This document shows positions 16,432-25,601 of a stretch of DNA of 64,000 nucleotides, piece by piece; positions within the stretch are counted from its first letter, which is position 1; every line of letters begins with the position of its first letter. Both the position numbers and the translations under genes were made by a program. Source of the stretch: Streptomyces violaceorubidus (GTDB lineage Bacteria; Actinomycetota; Actinomycetes; Streptomycetales; Streptomycetaceae). The DNA lies in assembly GCF_000717995.1 (NCBI RefSeq), contig NZ_JODM01000001.1, positions 496,001 through 560,000 on the forward strand. Reading direction: 5' to 3'. Under the pieces are notes generated by a model, which was not told the origin of the DNA, searched no databases, and saw only the letters and a list, made by a program, of their open reading frames with translations.

Positions 16432-16785
16432 ATGAGTACTCCTGAGACATCACGGTTTGTACGGATTCGCGTCGAGCTGGTTCTCGAGGTCGGCGACGAG
16501 GAGGCCGTCACCGGGGCCGCGCTGCAGGCCCTCGCCGACGACACCGAGCTCTCCGACGCGGAACGGACCGACTCCGAGCGCGCTGTGACGGAGGACACCG
16601 CCGAGGCCCTGGCGCATCTGGTGGACCCGTTCGACCTGGTCAGCGTGGTGCCCGGGGTCGAGCTGCGGCAGGCCTCCTGGAGCAGTGAGCAGATCGACTA
16701 CGACCCCGACTCGCCCGAGTGGGACCTCGACGAGGATGATGGCGGCGAGAACGACCCTGAAGACGAGGAAATGACGGTCGGCTGA
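16432..16785 (+). CDS. Acidic conserved hypothetical protein
   Basis: A 117-residue cytoplasmic protein from ATG 16432. It opens MSTPETSRFVRIRVELVLEVGDEEAVTGAALQALADD, suggesting a small alpha/beta fold, includes EALAHLVDPFDLVSVVPGVELRQASWSSEQIDY, and ends in an unbroken acidic tail (DLDEDDGGENDPEDEE). I do not recognise a function. It is found next to the L,D-transpeptidase gene in other Streptomyces as far as I recall. A perfect 11-bp hairpin lies 23 bases after the stop. Confidence 0.7.
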   Translation: MSTPETSRFVRIRVELVLEVGDEEAVTGAALQALADDTELSDAERTDSERAVTEDTAEALAHLVDPFDLVSVVPGVELRQASWSSEQIDYDPDSPEWDLDEDDGGENDPEDEEMTVG

Positions 16786-16807
16786 CGCGGTGTGGGGAAA
16801 TTCCCGG

Positions 16808-16838
16808 CCCCGGGCGGCAACCGCCGCCCGGGGTTTCC
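16808..16838 (+). terminator. Terminator hairpin
   Basis: A perfect 11-bp stem (16808-16818 CCCCGGGCGGC, 16823-16833) with loop AACC, followed by TTTCCTC. It separates the acidic protein gene from the L,D-transpeptidase gene. Confidence 0.85.
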
Positions 16839-17003
16839 TCGTCTCACGGTGCGCACTGACCGACACCTCCCCGCAAACCACCTCCGGCCTCCGGCACCAA
16901 ACGTGGCATGCCCCACACCCGTGAGCGATGTGGAACGGGACGAACCGGTCGTAGCGTTGAAAGTTATTGACGGGGTATCTCGGGGTTTCGGGAATCGGCA
17001 ACG

Positions 17004-18266
17004 ATGGAGAAGCGTGTGATGACGGACGGTAAGCGGCGCAAGGGTCTGATGGCCGCGTCCGCACTGCTCGGCGGTGTGCTGGTGCTCTCGGCATGTTCCA
17101 GTAGCGACGCCGACACCTCCGGGGGTGGGGACGGCAAGACCTCGCAGGCCGAGGTCGACGAGGCGGCGGCCAAGAAGACGTCCGAGGCCCAGATCAAGAT
17201 CACACCCCAGGACGGCTCGAACAACGCCTCCATCAACAACTCCGCCGGTGTCACCGTGAGCAAGGGCACGCTCACCGAGGTGAAGATGACCGCCTCGGAC
17301 GGCACCGAGGTCAAGGGCGAGATATCCGCCGACAAGACCAGCTGGAAGCCCGAAGGCCAGCTGGAGCGCGCCACCAAGTACCAGATCACGGCCACCGCGC
17401 AGGACTCCGAGGGCCGCGCCGCCCACGAGAACGCGTCGTTCACCACGGTCTCCCCGGAGAACAGCTTCATCGGCACCTTCACCCCGGACGACGGCCAGAC
17501 CGTCGGCGTCGGAATGCCCGTGTCGATCAACTTCGACAAGCAGATCACCAACAAGGCCGCCGTCCAGAAGGGCATCACGGTCAACAGCAGCAGCGGCCAG
17601 GAGGTCGCCTGCCACTGGTTCAGCACCCAGCGCATGGACTGCCGCCCCCAGGACTACTGGCAGGCCGGCTCGACCGTCACCCTCAAGCTGGCGCTCGACG
17701 GGGTCGAGGGCGCCCAGGGCGTCTACGGCGTGCAGCAGAAGACGGTCACCTTCAAGATCGGTCGCAACCAGGTCTCCTACGTCGACGCGAACACCAAGCA
17801 GATGAAGGTCACGCAGGACGGCAAGACCATCAAGACCATCCCGATCTCCGCCGGTTCCCCGGAGAACAAGACCTACGAGGGCCAGATGGTGATCTCCGAG
17901 AAGTTCAAGGAGACCCGGATGAACGGCGCGACCGTCGGCTTCACCGACGACGACGGCAAGGGCGAGTACGACATCAAGGACGTGCCCCACGCCATGCGCC
18001 TGACCAGCTCCGGCACCTTCATCCACGGCTCCTACTGGGGCGGCGACGTCTTCGGCCACACCAACACCAGCCACGGCTGCGTGGGCCTTTCCGACGCCAA
18101 GGGCGCCAACGACCCGAACACGCCGGGCGCCTGGTTCTACAGCCACTCGATCATCGGTGACGTGGTCGTCGTCCAGAACACCGGCGACAAGACCGTCTCC
18201 CCGGACAACGGCCTCAACGGCTGGAACATGGACTGGGCCCAGTGGAAGGCGGGTTCGGCGGTCTGA
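17004..18266 (+). CDS. Lipoprotein L,D-transpeptidase (YkuD) with Ig-like domains
   Basis: A 420-residue exported lipoprotein that forms 3-3 peptidoglycan cross-links outside the membrane. A signal peptide ends in the lipobox LVLSAC, so the cysteine near residue 31 should be lipidated. Ser/Asp-rich linker, two Ig-like domains (about 60-250, with ITPQDGSNNASINNSAGVTV and FTPDDGQTVGVGMPVSINF), then the YkuD catalytic domain with the HGSYWGGDVFGHTNTSHGCV motif holding the catalytic His and Cys. The layout is the same as mycobacterial LdtMt2-type enzymes. ATG 17004 or 17019 (MTDGKRRKG) could be the start; upstream sequence TTATTGACGGGGTATCTC may hold the promoter. Confidence 0.93.
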   Translation: MEKRVMTDGKRRKGLMAASALLGGVLVLSACSSSDADTSGGGDGKTSQAEVDEAAAKKTSEAQIKITPQDGSNNASINNSAGVTVSKGTLTEVKMTASDGTEVKGEISADKTSWKPEGQLERATKYQITATAQDSEGRAAHENASFTTVSPENSFIGTFTPDDGQTVGVGMPVSINFDKQITNKAAVQKGITVNSSSGQEVACHWFSTQRMDCRPQDYWQAGSTVTLKLALDGVEGAQGVYGVQQKTVTFKIGRNQVSYVDANTKQMKVTQDGKTIKTIPISAGSPENKTYEGQMVISEKFKETRMNGATVGFTDDDGKGEYDIKDVPHAMRLTSSGTFIHGSYWGGDVFGHTNTSHGCVGLSDAKGANDPNTPGAWFYSHSIIGDVVVVQNTGDKTVSPDNGLNGWNMDWAQWKAGSAV

Positions 18267-18299
18267 CGCCGACTCCCCGCAGACCGAGAACACTTCGCA

Positions 18300-18340
18300 C
18301 GGGCGCCCGCCACTCCCCGCACGGGAGCGGCGGGCGCCCG
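18300..18340 (+). terminator. Nested terminator hairpin after the L,D-transpeptidase
   Basis: A perfect 12-bp stem (CGGGCGCCCGCC at 18300-18311, GGCGGGCGCCCG at 18329-18340) encloses a second small stem CTCCC/GGGAG. It ends the transpeptidase unit before the ABC permease gene. Confidence 0.85.
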
Positions 18341-18415
18341 CGCCGCTCCCGGCTTCTCATCCTCCTCTTACGCGGGCCTTAACCCTTCATCACGGGCCGT
18401 CCCTAGCTTGCGGCC

Positions 18416-19894
18416 ATGTTCTTCACCTACCTGAGGCGCGAGCTGCGCCGCCGCAGAAAGGCGGCCCTCGTCGTCGCCTCCGGCCTGGCGCTGGGCATCG
18501 CGCTGGTCATCGTCGTCGACTCCGTCTCCGCCGGCATGGGCCGCGCCCAGGACAAGGTCCTTCAGTCCCTGTACGGGCTGGGCACGGACATGACGGTCAC
18601 CAAGGCCGCGGAGGCATCCTCCGGCACCACCGCCGAATGGCCGCGCTTCCGCTTCGACGCGCAGGACGACGGCTCCGAGAAGGAGCAGAGCACCGACCGC
18701 GTCATGGTGCAGGGCTTCCAGACGCTGGCGAGTTCCACCGTCGGCAAGGTCGCCGGACAGAGCGGTGTCGCCGACGCGGTGGGCGGTCTGAGCCTCCAGG
18801 TCGTCAAGGTCAGCGGCGAGTTCTCGCGCGGCCAGTTCCAGCAGGACGCCTCCGGCGGCGGCGCGGGCCAGGGCCGGGGCGGCGGTCCGGGCGGCGGCCA
18901 GTCCCCGCAGGGCCGGGTCCAGGGCGGCGGCGCCGACTTCGACGTCAACAGCTACTCCGTCTACGGCACCGACGTCGCCGAGCCCGCCCTCGGCCCGCTG
19001 ACCACGTCCACCATCACCGGCGGACGCACCTTCAAGGAGTCGGAGACCGACGCCAAGGTCGCCGTCGCCGACGCGGCGTACGCCAAGGAGAAGAAGCTCA
19101 AGACCGGCAGCACGGTCACCGTCAAGGACACGAAGTTCGAGATCGTCGGCATCGCCACGGCCGACAGCGGTGACGCGGCGGCCGACCTCTACGTGCCGCT
19201 GAAGCAGGCCCAGACGCTGGGCGACGCGAAGGACAAGGTCACCACGATCTACGTCAGGGCGACCGACTCGCAGCGGATCGACGGCGTCAAGTCCGCGGTC
19301 CAGAAGAACGTCCCGGGTACGACGGTCACCACCTCCGCCGACCTCGCCGACACCGTCTCCGGCTCCCTGTCCACCGCCTCCTCGCTCGCCACCAGCGTCG
19401 GCAAGTGGCTGTCGATCGTCGTCCTCGTGGCCGCCTTCCTGGTCGCCGGTCTGCTCACCTCCTCCGCCGTCTCCCGCCGGGTGCGCGAGTTCGGCACGCT
19501 CAAGGCGCTCGGCTGGCGCTCGGGCCGGGTGACCCGGCAGGTGATCGGCGAGGCCGTCGTCAACGGCCTGGTCGGCGGCGCCCTCGGCATCGCGCTGGGG
19601 CTCGCGGGCGCCTGGGTCGTCACCGCCGTCAGTCCGACGTTGCAGGCCCAACTGGGCGGCGGCACGGGCGGTGGCCGGGGTGCGGGCGGGCCCGGCGGCT
19701 TCGGCGGCATGGGCGGCCCTGGCCGGCAGACCGCCGCCAGGACCCTGGACATCGCGCTGACCGCCCCCGTCAGCCTCACCACCATCGTCCTCGCGGTCGC
19801 CCTCGCCGTGGCCGGCGGGCTCGTCGCCGGCGGCTTCGGCGGCTGGCGCGCCTCGCGGCTGCGCCCGGCGGACGCCCTGCGCCGCGTCGAGTAA
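18416..19894 (+). CDS. MacB/FtsX-type ABC transporter permease
   Basis: A 492-residue membrane protein. An N-terminal helix (KAALVVASGLALGIALVIVVDSV) is followed by a long extracellular MacB-like domain containing a Gly/Gln-rich stretch (GGGAGQGRGGGPGGGQSPQGR), then three C-terminal helices of the FtsX domain (IVVLVAAFLVAGLLTSSAVSRRVREFGTLKALGWRSG, VVNGLVGGALGIALGLAGAW and LTTIVLAVALAVAGGLVAGG). The REFGTLKALGW coupling motif is typical. Such permeases act as mechanical transmitters rather than pumps, working with an ATPase, here the gene 44 bases downstream. Substrate unknown. Confidence 0.9.
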   Translation: MFFTYLRRELRRRRKAALVVASGLALGIALVIVVDSVSAGMGRAQDKVLQSLYGLGTDMTVTKAAEASSGTTAEWPRFRFDAQDDGSEKEQSTDRVMVQGFQTLASSTVGKVAGQSGVADAVGGLSLQVVKVSGEFSRGQFQQDASGGGAGQGRGGGPGGGQSPQGRVQGGGADFDVNSYSVYGTDVAEPALGPLTTSTITGGRTFKESETDAKVAVADAAYAKEKKLKTGSTVTVKDTKFEIVGIATADSGDAAADLYVPLKQAQTLGDAKDKVTTIYVRATDSQRIDGVKSAVQKNVPGTTVTTSADLADTVSGSLSTASSLATSVGKWLSIVVLVAAFLVAGLLTSSAVSRRVREFGTLKALGWRSGRVTRQVIGEAVVNGLVGGALGIALGLAGAWVVTAVSPTLQAQLGGGTGGGRGAGGPGGFGGMGGPGRQTAARTLDIALTAPVSLTTIVLAVALAVAGGLVAGGFGGWRASRLRPADALRRVE

Positions 19895-19938
19895 CCGCCG
19901 CCCCGCACCCCATCGTTCGCTTCCCCAGGAGTCGCACC

Positions 19939-20622
<684 letters not shown>

Positions 20623-20633
20623 CCCCCACGCCA

Positions 20634-20658
20634 CCGGCGGCCGGGACCGGGCCGCCGG
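20634..20658 (+). terminator. Terminator hairpin after the ABC pair
   Basis: A perfect 9-bp stem, CCGGCGGCC and GGCCGCCGG, with a 7-base loop, starting 12 bases after the ATPase stop. Confidence 0.65.
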
Positions 20659-20945
20659 GGGTTCGGCGGCGGCTGCGCGCGCCGTGGGCGGCCAGGGAGC
20701 CACCCGGAAGGACCGCTGCCGCCCGGCGCCCGGCTGACGGCCGCGGCGGGGGACAACGGTGAGCTGCCCGCCGGGTTCGACACGACCGGATCACGATCGA
20801 GGCCGTCGCGGCCGGGCCGACCCCGAACGCGGCGACGCGGCGCCGGCCCGGCCGGGCTGCCGCGGGCCGGGCCCGCCCCGCGATCGACCGGCGACGGACC
20901 AGTCCTGACGGGGATACCGGCGCCGGCCGTCCGAACGCGGGCCCG
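20659..20945. other. GC-rich intergenic stretch without a gene
   Basis: About 290 bases between the ABC operon and the degraded regulator. I find no reading frame with gene-like composition and no clear promoter or repeat. It may be decayed coding sequence. Confidence 0.5.
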
Positions 20946-21530
20946 TCAGGTCGGCACCGAAGCCGCCGCGTCCGTCCCCCAGCTCGCCAGGAGCCGCAGC
21001 GCGTCCGCCGACGGGGAGCCGGGGTCGGCGTGGTACGTGACGAAGGCCTGCTCGTCGTCGTCGACCAGGCGGAACGTCTCGAAGGACAGGGTCAGGTCAC
21101 CGACCAGCGGGTGCCGCATCCGCTTGACGCCGTAGCTCTTCTCCTTGACGTCGTGCGTGGCCCACAGCCGCCGGAACTCCTCGCTCTTCACCGACAGTTC
21201 GCCCACCAGCGCGGACAGCCGCGGGTCGTCGGGGTGCCGGCCCGCGTCCATGCGCAGGAAGCTGACCATGTCGTAGGCCTTCTGCTCCCAGTCGACGAAC
21301 AGCTCGCGGTAGTCCGGGTTCAGGAAGACCAGCCGCGCCCAGTTCCGCTCCGCCGCCGGGAGCTTGCCCCAGTCGCCGAAGAGGGCGGCGGCCATCCGGT
21401 TCCAGGCGAGGATCTCCGAGCGGCGGCCCGAGACGTACGCCGGCACCGCCTCGATCGACTCCAGCAGCTGGAGCAGCGCCACCCGCACCGGCTGCCTGCC
21501 CCGCGGGGCACCGGCCCGTCGGCGCTGCGC
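20946..21530 (-). pseudogene. MmyB-like XRE-family regulator lacking its helix-turn-helix domain
   Basis: The C-terminal ligand-binding domain of this common actinobacterial regulator family is whole: LLQLLESIEAVPAYVSGRRSEILAWNRMAAALFGDW, NWARLVFLNPDYRELFVDWEQ, SALVGELSVKSEEFRRLW and HPLVGDLTLSFETF through the normal end. The N-terminal 75 or so residues, which should hold the XRE helix-turn-helix (LRREEVAxLAGVS-type motif), are missing; upstream of about 21530 the frame runs into unrelated residues and then into sequence that reads as gene-like on the other strand. No start codon with a ribosome site is available. It is probably a truncated, non-functional gene. See the finding on the deletion scar. 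Confidence 0.65.
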
Positions 21531-21548
21531 GGCGGTCGCCGGCGCCCG

Positions 21549-21677
21549 AAACTGCCGGTGCGCATTCCCGGGAAAGCGGGTCGCGCGTACCGTTCTGGCG
21601 AGAACCTCACCCTGGAAGACGCGCTGGTCGGCAAGGTGACGTGGGCGGAATTCCTGGCGGAGAGGGCGGCCGTGTGA
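21549..21677 (+). pseudogene. 3' remnant of an unidentified plus-strand gene
   Basis: Forty-two codons ending in TGA at 21675-21677 read as a natural protein C-terminus: KLPVRIPGKAGRAYRSGEN then LTLEDALVGKVTWAEFLAER and AAV. Codon third positions are GC-rich here in this frame. There is no upstream start with a ribosome site, and the frame continues leftwards into the regulator gene, antisense to it. I do not recognise the family. It looks like the surviving end of a gene once divergent from the regulator. Confidence 0.4.
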
Positions 21678-21839
21678 GGCGTTTTGGCATTTCTGGCCGA
21701 AAGTCGGCGCAGGTGAAGAATATGCGCATGACAACTATTGCAAAGCCAATGAAAACCTTCTCCCCCTCCTCCGCAAAGGCCACAGAAATACCGTTTCTGC
21801 ATCGGATTACGGCGCGATGCTGAATGCGGCACACAGCGT

Positions 21840-21860
21840 GCCCGCCGCATTCCGGCGGGC
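21840..21860 (+). promoter_or_regulatory. Leader hairpin upstream of narG
   Basis: A perfect 8-bp stem (GCCCGCCG, loop CATTC, CGGCGGGC) sits 19 bases before the narG ribosome-binding site. It follows an AT-rich 160-bp stretch (21680-21840) unusual in this genome, which is the likely promoter and binding area for oxygen or nitrate regulators. Confidence 0.45.
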
Positions 21861-21893
21861 ATGGCCCCGTCGCGTTCGCAAGGAGATGGCAGC

Positions 21894-24800
21894 GTGGTGC
21901 GAAGCAGGGCGAAGGCCGCGGCCGACGCCGCCGACCGGCTTCTGAGGGCAGGTCAGCTGCTGCGGAAGTCGCCGACCACCCTCGATCTGAGGGCCGTGTA
22001 CCGCACGGACCAGAAAGTCAACGACCGTCCCTATCGAGAGCGGTGGGCGCATGACAAAGTCGTGCGCTCCACCCACGGCGTCAATTGCACGGGCTCCTGC
22101 TCGTGGAAGGTGTACGTCAAGGACGGGCTGATCACCTGGGAGACCCAGCAGACGGATTATCCGAGCGTCGGCCCCGACCGTCCCGAGTACGAGCCGCGCG
22201 GCTGCCCCCGCGGCGCCTCCTTTTCCTGGTACACGTACTCGCCGACCCGCGTACGCCACCCGATGGCCCGCGGTGTCCTCGTCGAGATGTACCGAGAGGC
22301 CAAGCGGCGGCACGGCGGCGACCCCGTGGCCGCCTGGGCCGAGCTGACCGGTGACCCCGACAAGCGCCGGCGCTACCAGTCGGCCCGCGGTCACGGGGGC
22401 TTCGTCCGGGTCGACTGGGACGAGGCACTGGAGATCGCCGCCGCCGCCCAGGTGCACACCATCGCCGAGTACGGGCCCGACCGGGTCGCCGGGTTCTCCC
22501 CGATCCCCGCCATGTCCATGGCCTCGCACGCGGTCGGCGCCCGCTACCACTCCCTCATCGGCGCCCCGATGATCTCCTTCTACGACTGGTACGCCGACCT
22601 GCCCATCGCCTCCCCGCAGGTCTTCGGCGACCAGACCGACGTCCCGGAGTCGGGGGACTGGTGGGACGCCGCCCACCTGATGCTGTGGGGCTCCAACGTC
22701 CCCGTCACCCGCACCCCGGACGCCCACTGGATGGCGGAGGCCCGCTACCGCGGCCAGAAGGTCGTCGTCGTCTCGCCGGACTACGCGGACGCCACCAAGT
22801 TCGCCGACGAGTGGCTGCACCCGCACCCCGGCACCGACGGGGCGCTCGCGATGGCCATGGGGCACGTGCTGCTCACCGAGTTCTTCGTGCGCCGCCAGGT
22901 GCCGTACTTCACCGACTACGTGAAGCGCTTCACCGACCTGCCCTTCCTGGTCGCCCTCGACGAGCACGCGGAGGGCCGCCGGACGCCCGGCAAGTTCGTC
23001 ACCGCCGCCGACCTCGGGCTCGGCCGGCACGCCGACCCGGGGGCGCGGGCCTGGATGCCGGTGCTGATCGACGCCGACACCGACGACGTCGTCGTCCCGA
23101 ACGGCACCCTCGGCGACCGGTGGGGCAAGGGCGGCGAGGGGCGCTGGAACCTCGACCTCGGCGGGGTCGACCCGCTCCTCACCCTGCACGGCCACACCGA
23201 CGGCCGGCGGGACAACGGGGTCGAGGTGGTGCTGCCCCGCTTCGACGAACCGGGGGCCACCGTCGTGCGCGGCGTACCGGCCCGGGAGATCGGCGGCCGA
23301 CTCGTCACCACCGTCTACGACCTCCTCCTCGCCCAGTACGCCGTGGCCCGGCCCGGACTCGACGGCCACTGGCCCACCGGCTACGACGACGCCGACGAGC
23401 CCTGCACCCCCGCCTGGCAGGAGCGCATCACCTCCGTCCCGGCCGACGCGGCGGTCCGCACCGCCCGGGAGTTCGCGCGCACCGCCGAGCAGACCCGCGG
23501 CCGCTGCATGATCGTCATGGGCGCCGGTACCAACCACTGGTTCCACTCCGACACCATCTACCGCTCCTTCCTCTCCCTGCTCATCCTCACCGGCTGCCAG
23601 GGCGTCAACGGCGGCGGCTGGGCGCACTACGTCGGCCAGGAGAAGGTCCGCCCGTACACCGGCTGGCAGCAGCTGTCCACGGCCGCCGACTGGGTGAGGC
23701 CCTCCCGGCAGATGGCGGGCACTCCGTACTGGTACCTGCACACCGGCCAGTGGCGGTACGAGTCCCACGCCGCCGACGCCCTCGCCCCGCCCACCGCGCC
23801 CGGCACCCTCGCCGGGCTCCACACCGCCGACCTGGTGGCCCAGTCGGCCCGGCTCGGCTGGATGCCGTCGTACCCGACCTTCGACGCCAACCCGCTCGAC
23901 CTCGGCCGCCGCGCCCGGGAGAGCGGGCAGGAGCCGGGCGACTGGATCGCGGAGCAACTGGGCTCGGGGGCCGTCGACTTCGCCTGCGAGGACCCCGACG
24001 CGCCCCGCAACTGGCCGCGCGTGCTGACCGTGTGGCGGGCCAACCTGATCGGCTCCTCCGCCAAGGGCAACGAGTACTTCCTGCGCCACCTGCTCGGCGC
24101 CCGGGACGGCGCCACCGCCGACGAGGCGCCGCCCGAGCACCGGCCGCGCTCCGTGGCCTGGCGCGAGGACGCCCCCGAGGGCAAGCTCGACCTGCTGCTG
24201 AGCCTCGACTTCCGGATGACCTCCACGACGCTCTTCTCCGACCTCGTGCTGCCCGCCGCCACCTGGTACGAGAAGCACGACCTGTCCTCCACGGACATGC
24301 ACCCCTTCGTGCACGCCTTCAGTCCCGCGATCAACCCGCCGTGGCAGGCCCGCACCGACTTCGAGATCTTCCACTCCCTCGCCCGCCGCTTCGGCGAACT
24401 CGCCGCCGGCCGCCTCGACACGGCCCACGACCTGGTCGCCACCGCCCTCCAGCACGACACCCCCGACGAGAGGGCCCAGCCCGGCGGCCGGGTCACCGAC
24501 TGGCGGGACGGCCGCACCCCCATCGAGCCGGGCCGCAACGCCCCTCGGGTCTGCCTGGTGGAACGGGACTACACGGCCGTCGCCGACCGGCTCGCCGCCT
24601 TCGGGCCGCTGGCCGAGGAACACGGCATGACCGTCAAGGGCGTCACCGTCAACCCGCACGAGGAGGCCCGCTGGCTCGCCGCCCGCTGCGGCACCGCGCC
24701 CGCCGGGCCGTCCCGCGGACGCCCCCTGCTCGACACCGACGTCAAGTTCTGCGAGGCGATCCTCGCCCTGTCCGGCACCACCAACGGCCGCCTCGCCGCC

Positions 24801-25601
24801 GAGGGCTTCGACCGCCTCGCCGACCGCGTCGGCCCCGGCACCGGGCTCGCGGAGCTGGCCGCGTCGGTGGGGGAGCGGCGCGTGGTCTTCTCCGACACCC
24901 AGGAACGGCCCGTACAGGTCGGCGCGAGCTTCGAGTGGTCCGGCAAGGAGGCACCCGACCGGCGCTACTCGCCCTTCACCGTCAACACCGAGCACCACAA
25001 GCCCTGGCACACCCTCACCGGCCGCCAGCACTTCTACGTCGACCACGACTGGATGGCCGAGCTGGGCGAGCAACTCCCCGTCTACCGGCCCCCGCTCGAC
25101 CTCGCCGAGCTGGGCGACGCCCCGACCCCGCCCGGCGACGGCCGCGCGGTGACCGTCCGCTACCTCACCCCGCACGCCAAGTGGTCCATCCACAGCGAGT
25201 ACCAGGAGAACCTGCTGATGCAGACCCTGGCCCGCGGCGGCCCCGTCATCTGGATGAGCCCCGCCGACGCCGACGCGATCGGCGCCGCCGACAACGACTG
25301 GGTCGAGGCCGTCAACGCGCACGGCGTCGTGGTCGCCCGCGCGATCGTCTCCCACCGCGTCCCGGACGGCACGGTGCTGATGTACCACGTCCAGGAACGC
25401 CTGGTGAACGTCCCCAAGTCGGAGGCGAACGGCCGCCGCGGCGGCGTCCACAACTCCCTCACCAAGCTGCTCGTCAAGCCCACCCACCTCATCGGCGGCT
25501 ACGGCCAGCTCTCCTTCGCCCCCAACTACTACGGCCCGACCGGCAACCAGCGCGACGCCGTCACCACGATCCGGCGCCGCTCCCAGGAGGTCACCTACTG
25601 A
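21894..25601 (+). CDS. narG: Respiratory nitrate reductase alpha subunit
   Basis: A 1235-residue molybdenum bis-MGD subunit that reduces nitrate to nitrite on the inner face of the membrane. The N-terminal His-Cys3 ligands of the FS0 [4Fe-4S] cluster are visible in THGVNCTGSCSWKVYVKDG with the last Cys in PRGCPRGASFSWY. The Mo-ligand Asp lies in FYDWYADLPIASP. Cofactor-binding segments LWGSNVPVTRTPDAH, TGCQGVNGGGWAHYVGQEKVRP and C-terminal PHAKWSIHSEYQ and APNYYGPTGNQRD are all present. The GTG at 21894 has AAGGAGA eight bases upstream and is preferred to the ATG at 21861. It overlaps narH by one base (TGATG). Position matches the nar3 operon of S. coelicolor, whose product is found in stationary-phase mycelium. 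Confidence 0.96.
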   Translation: MVRSRAKAAADAADRLLRAGQLLRKSPTTLDLRAVYRTDQKVNDRPYRERWAHDKVVRSTHGVNCTGSCSWKVYVKDGLITWETQQTDYPSVGPDRPEYEPRGCPRGASFSWYTYSPTRVRHPMARGVLVEMYREAKRRHGGDPVAAWAELTGDPDKRRRYQSARGHGGFVRVDWDEALEIAAAAQVHTIAEYGPDRVAGFSPIPAMSMASHAVGARYHSLIGAPMISFYDWYADLPIASPQVFGDQTDVPESGDWWDAAHLMLWGSNVPVTRTPDAHWMAEARYRGQKVVVVSPDYADATKFADEWLHPHPGTDGALAMAMGHVLLTEFFVRRQVPYFTDYVKRFTDLPFLVALDEHAEGRRTPGKFVTAADLGLGRHADPGARAWMPVLIDADTDDVVVPNGTLGDRWGKGGEGRWNLDLGGVDPLLTLHGHTDGRRDNGVEVVLPRFDEPGATVVRGVPAREIGGRLVTTVYDLLLAQYAVARPGLDGHWPTGYDDADEPCTPAWQERITSVPADAAVRTAREFARTAEQTRGRCMIVMGAGTNHWFHSDTIYRSFLSLLILTGCQGVNGGGWAHYVGQEKVRPYTGWQQLSTAADWVRPSRQMAGTPYWYLHTGQWRYESHAADALAPPTAPGTLAGLHTADLVAQSARLGWMPSYPTFDANPLDLGRRARESGQEPGDWIAEQLGSGAVDFACEDPDAPRNWPRVLTVWRANLIGSSAKGNEYFLRHLLGARDGATADEAPPEHRPRSVAWREDAPEGKLDLLLSLDFRMTSTTLFSDLVLPAATWYEKHDLSSTDMHPFVHAFSPAINPPWQARTDFEIFHSLARRFGELAAGRLDTAHDLVATALQHDTPDERAQPGGRVTDWRDGRTPIEPGRNAPRVCLVERDYTAVADRLAAFGPLAEEHGMTVKGVTVNPHEEARWLAARCGTAPAGPSRGRPLLDTDVKFCEAILALSGTTNGRLAAEGFDRLADRVGPGTGLAELAASVGERRVVFSDTQERPVQVGASFEWSGKEAPDRRYSPFTVNTEHHKPWHTLTGRQHFYVDHDWMAELGEQLPVYRPPLDLAELGDAPTPPGDGRAVTVRYLTPHAKWSIHSEYQENLLMQTLARGGPVIWMSPADADAIGAADNDWVEAVNAHGVVVARAIVSHRVPDGTVLMYHVQERLVNVPKSEANGRRGGVHNSLTKLLVKPTHLIGGYGQLSFAPNYYGPTGNQRDAVTTIRRRSQEVTY

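Noticed and set aside
21807..25487. A minus-strand open frame of over 1200 codons opposite narG
   Set aside because: Composition is Gly/Val/Asp-rich shadow coding, without any domain. narG is certain on the other strand.
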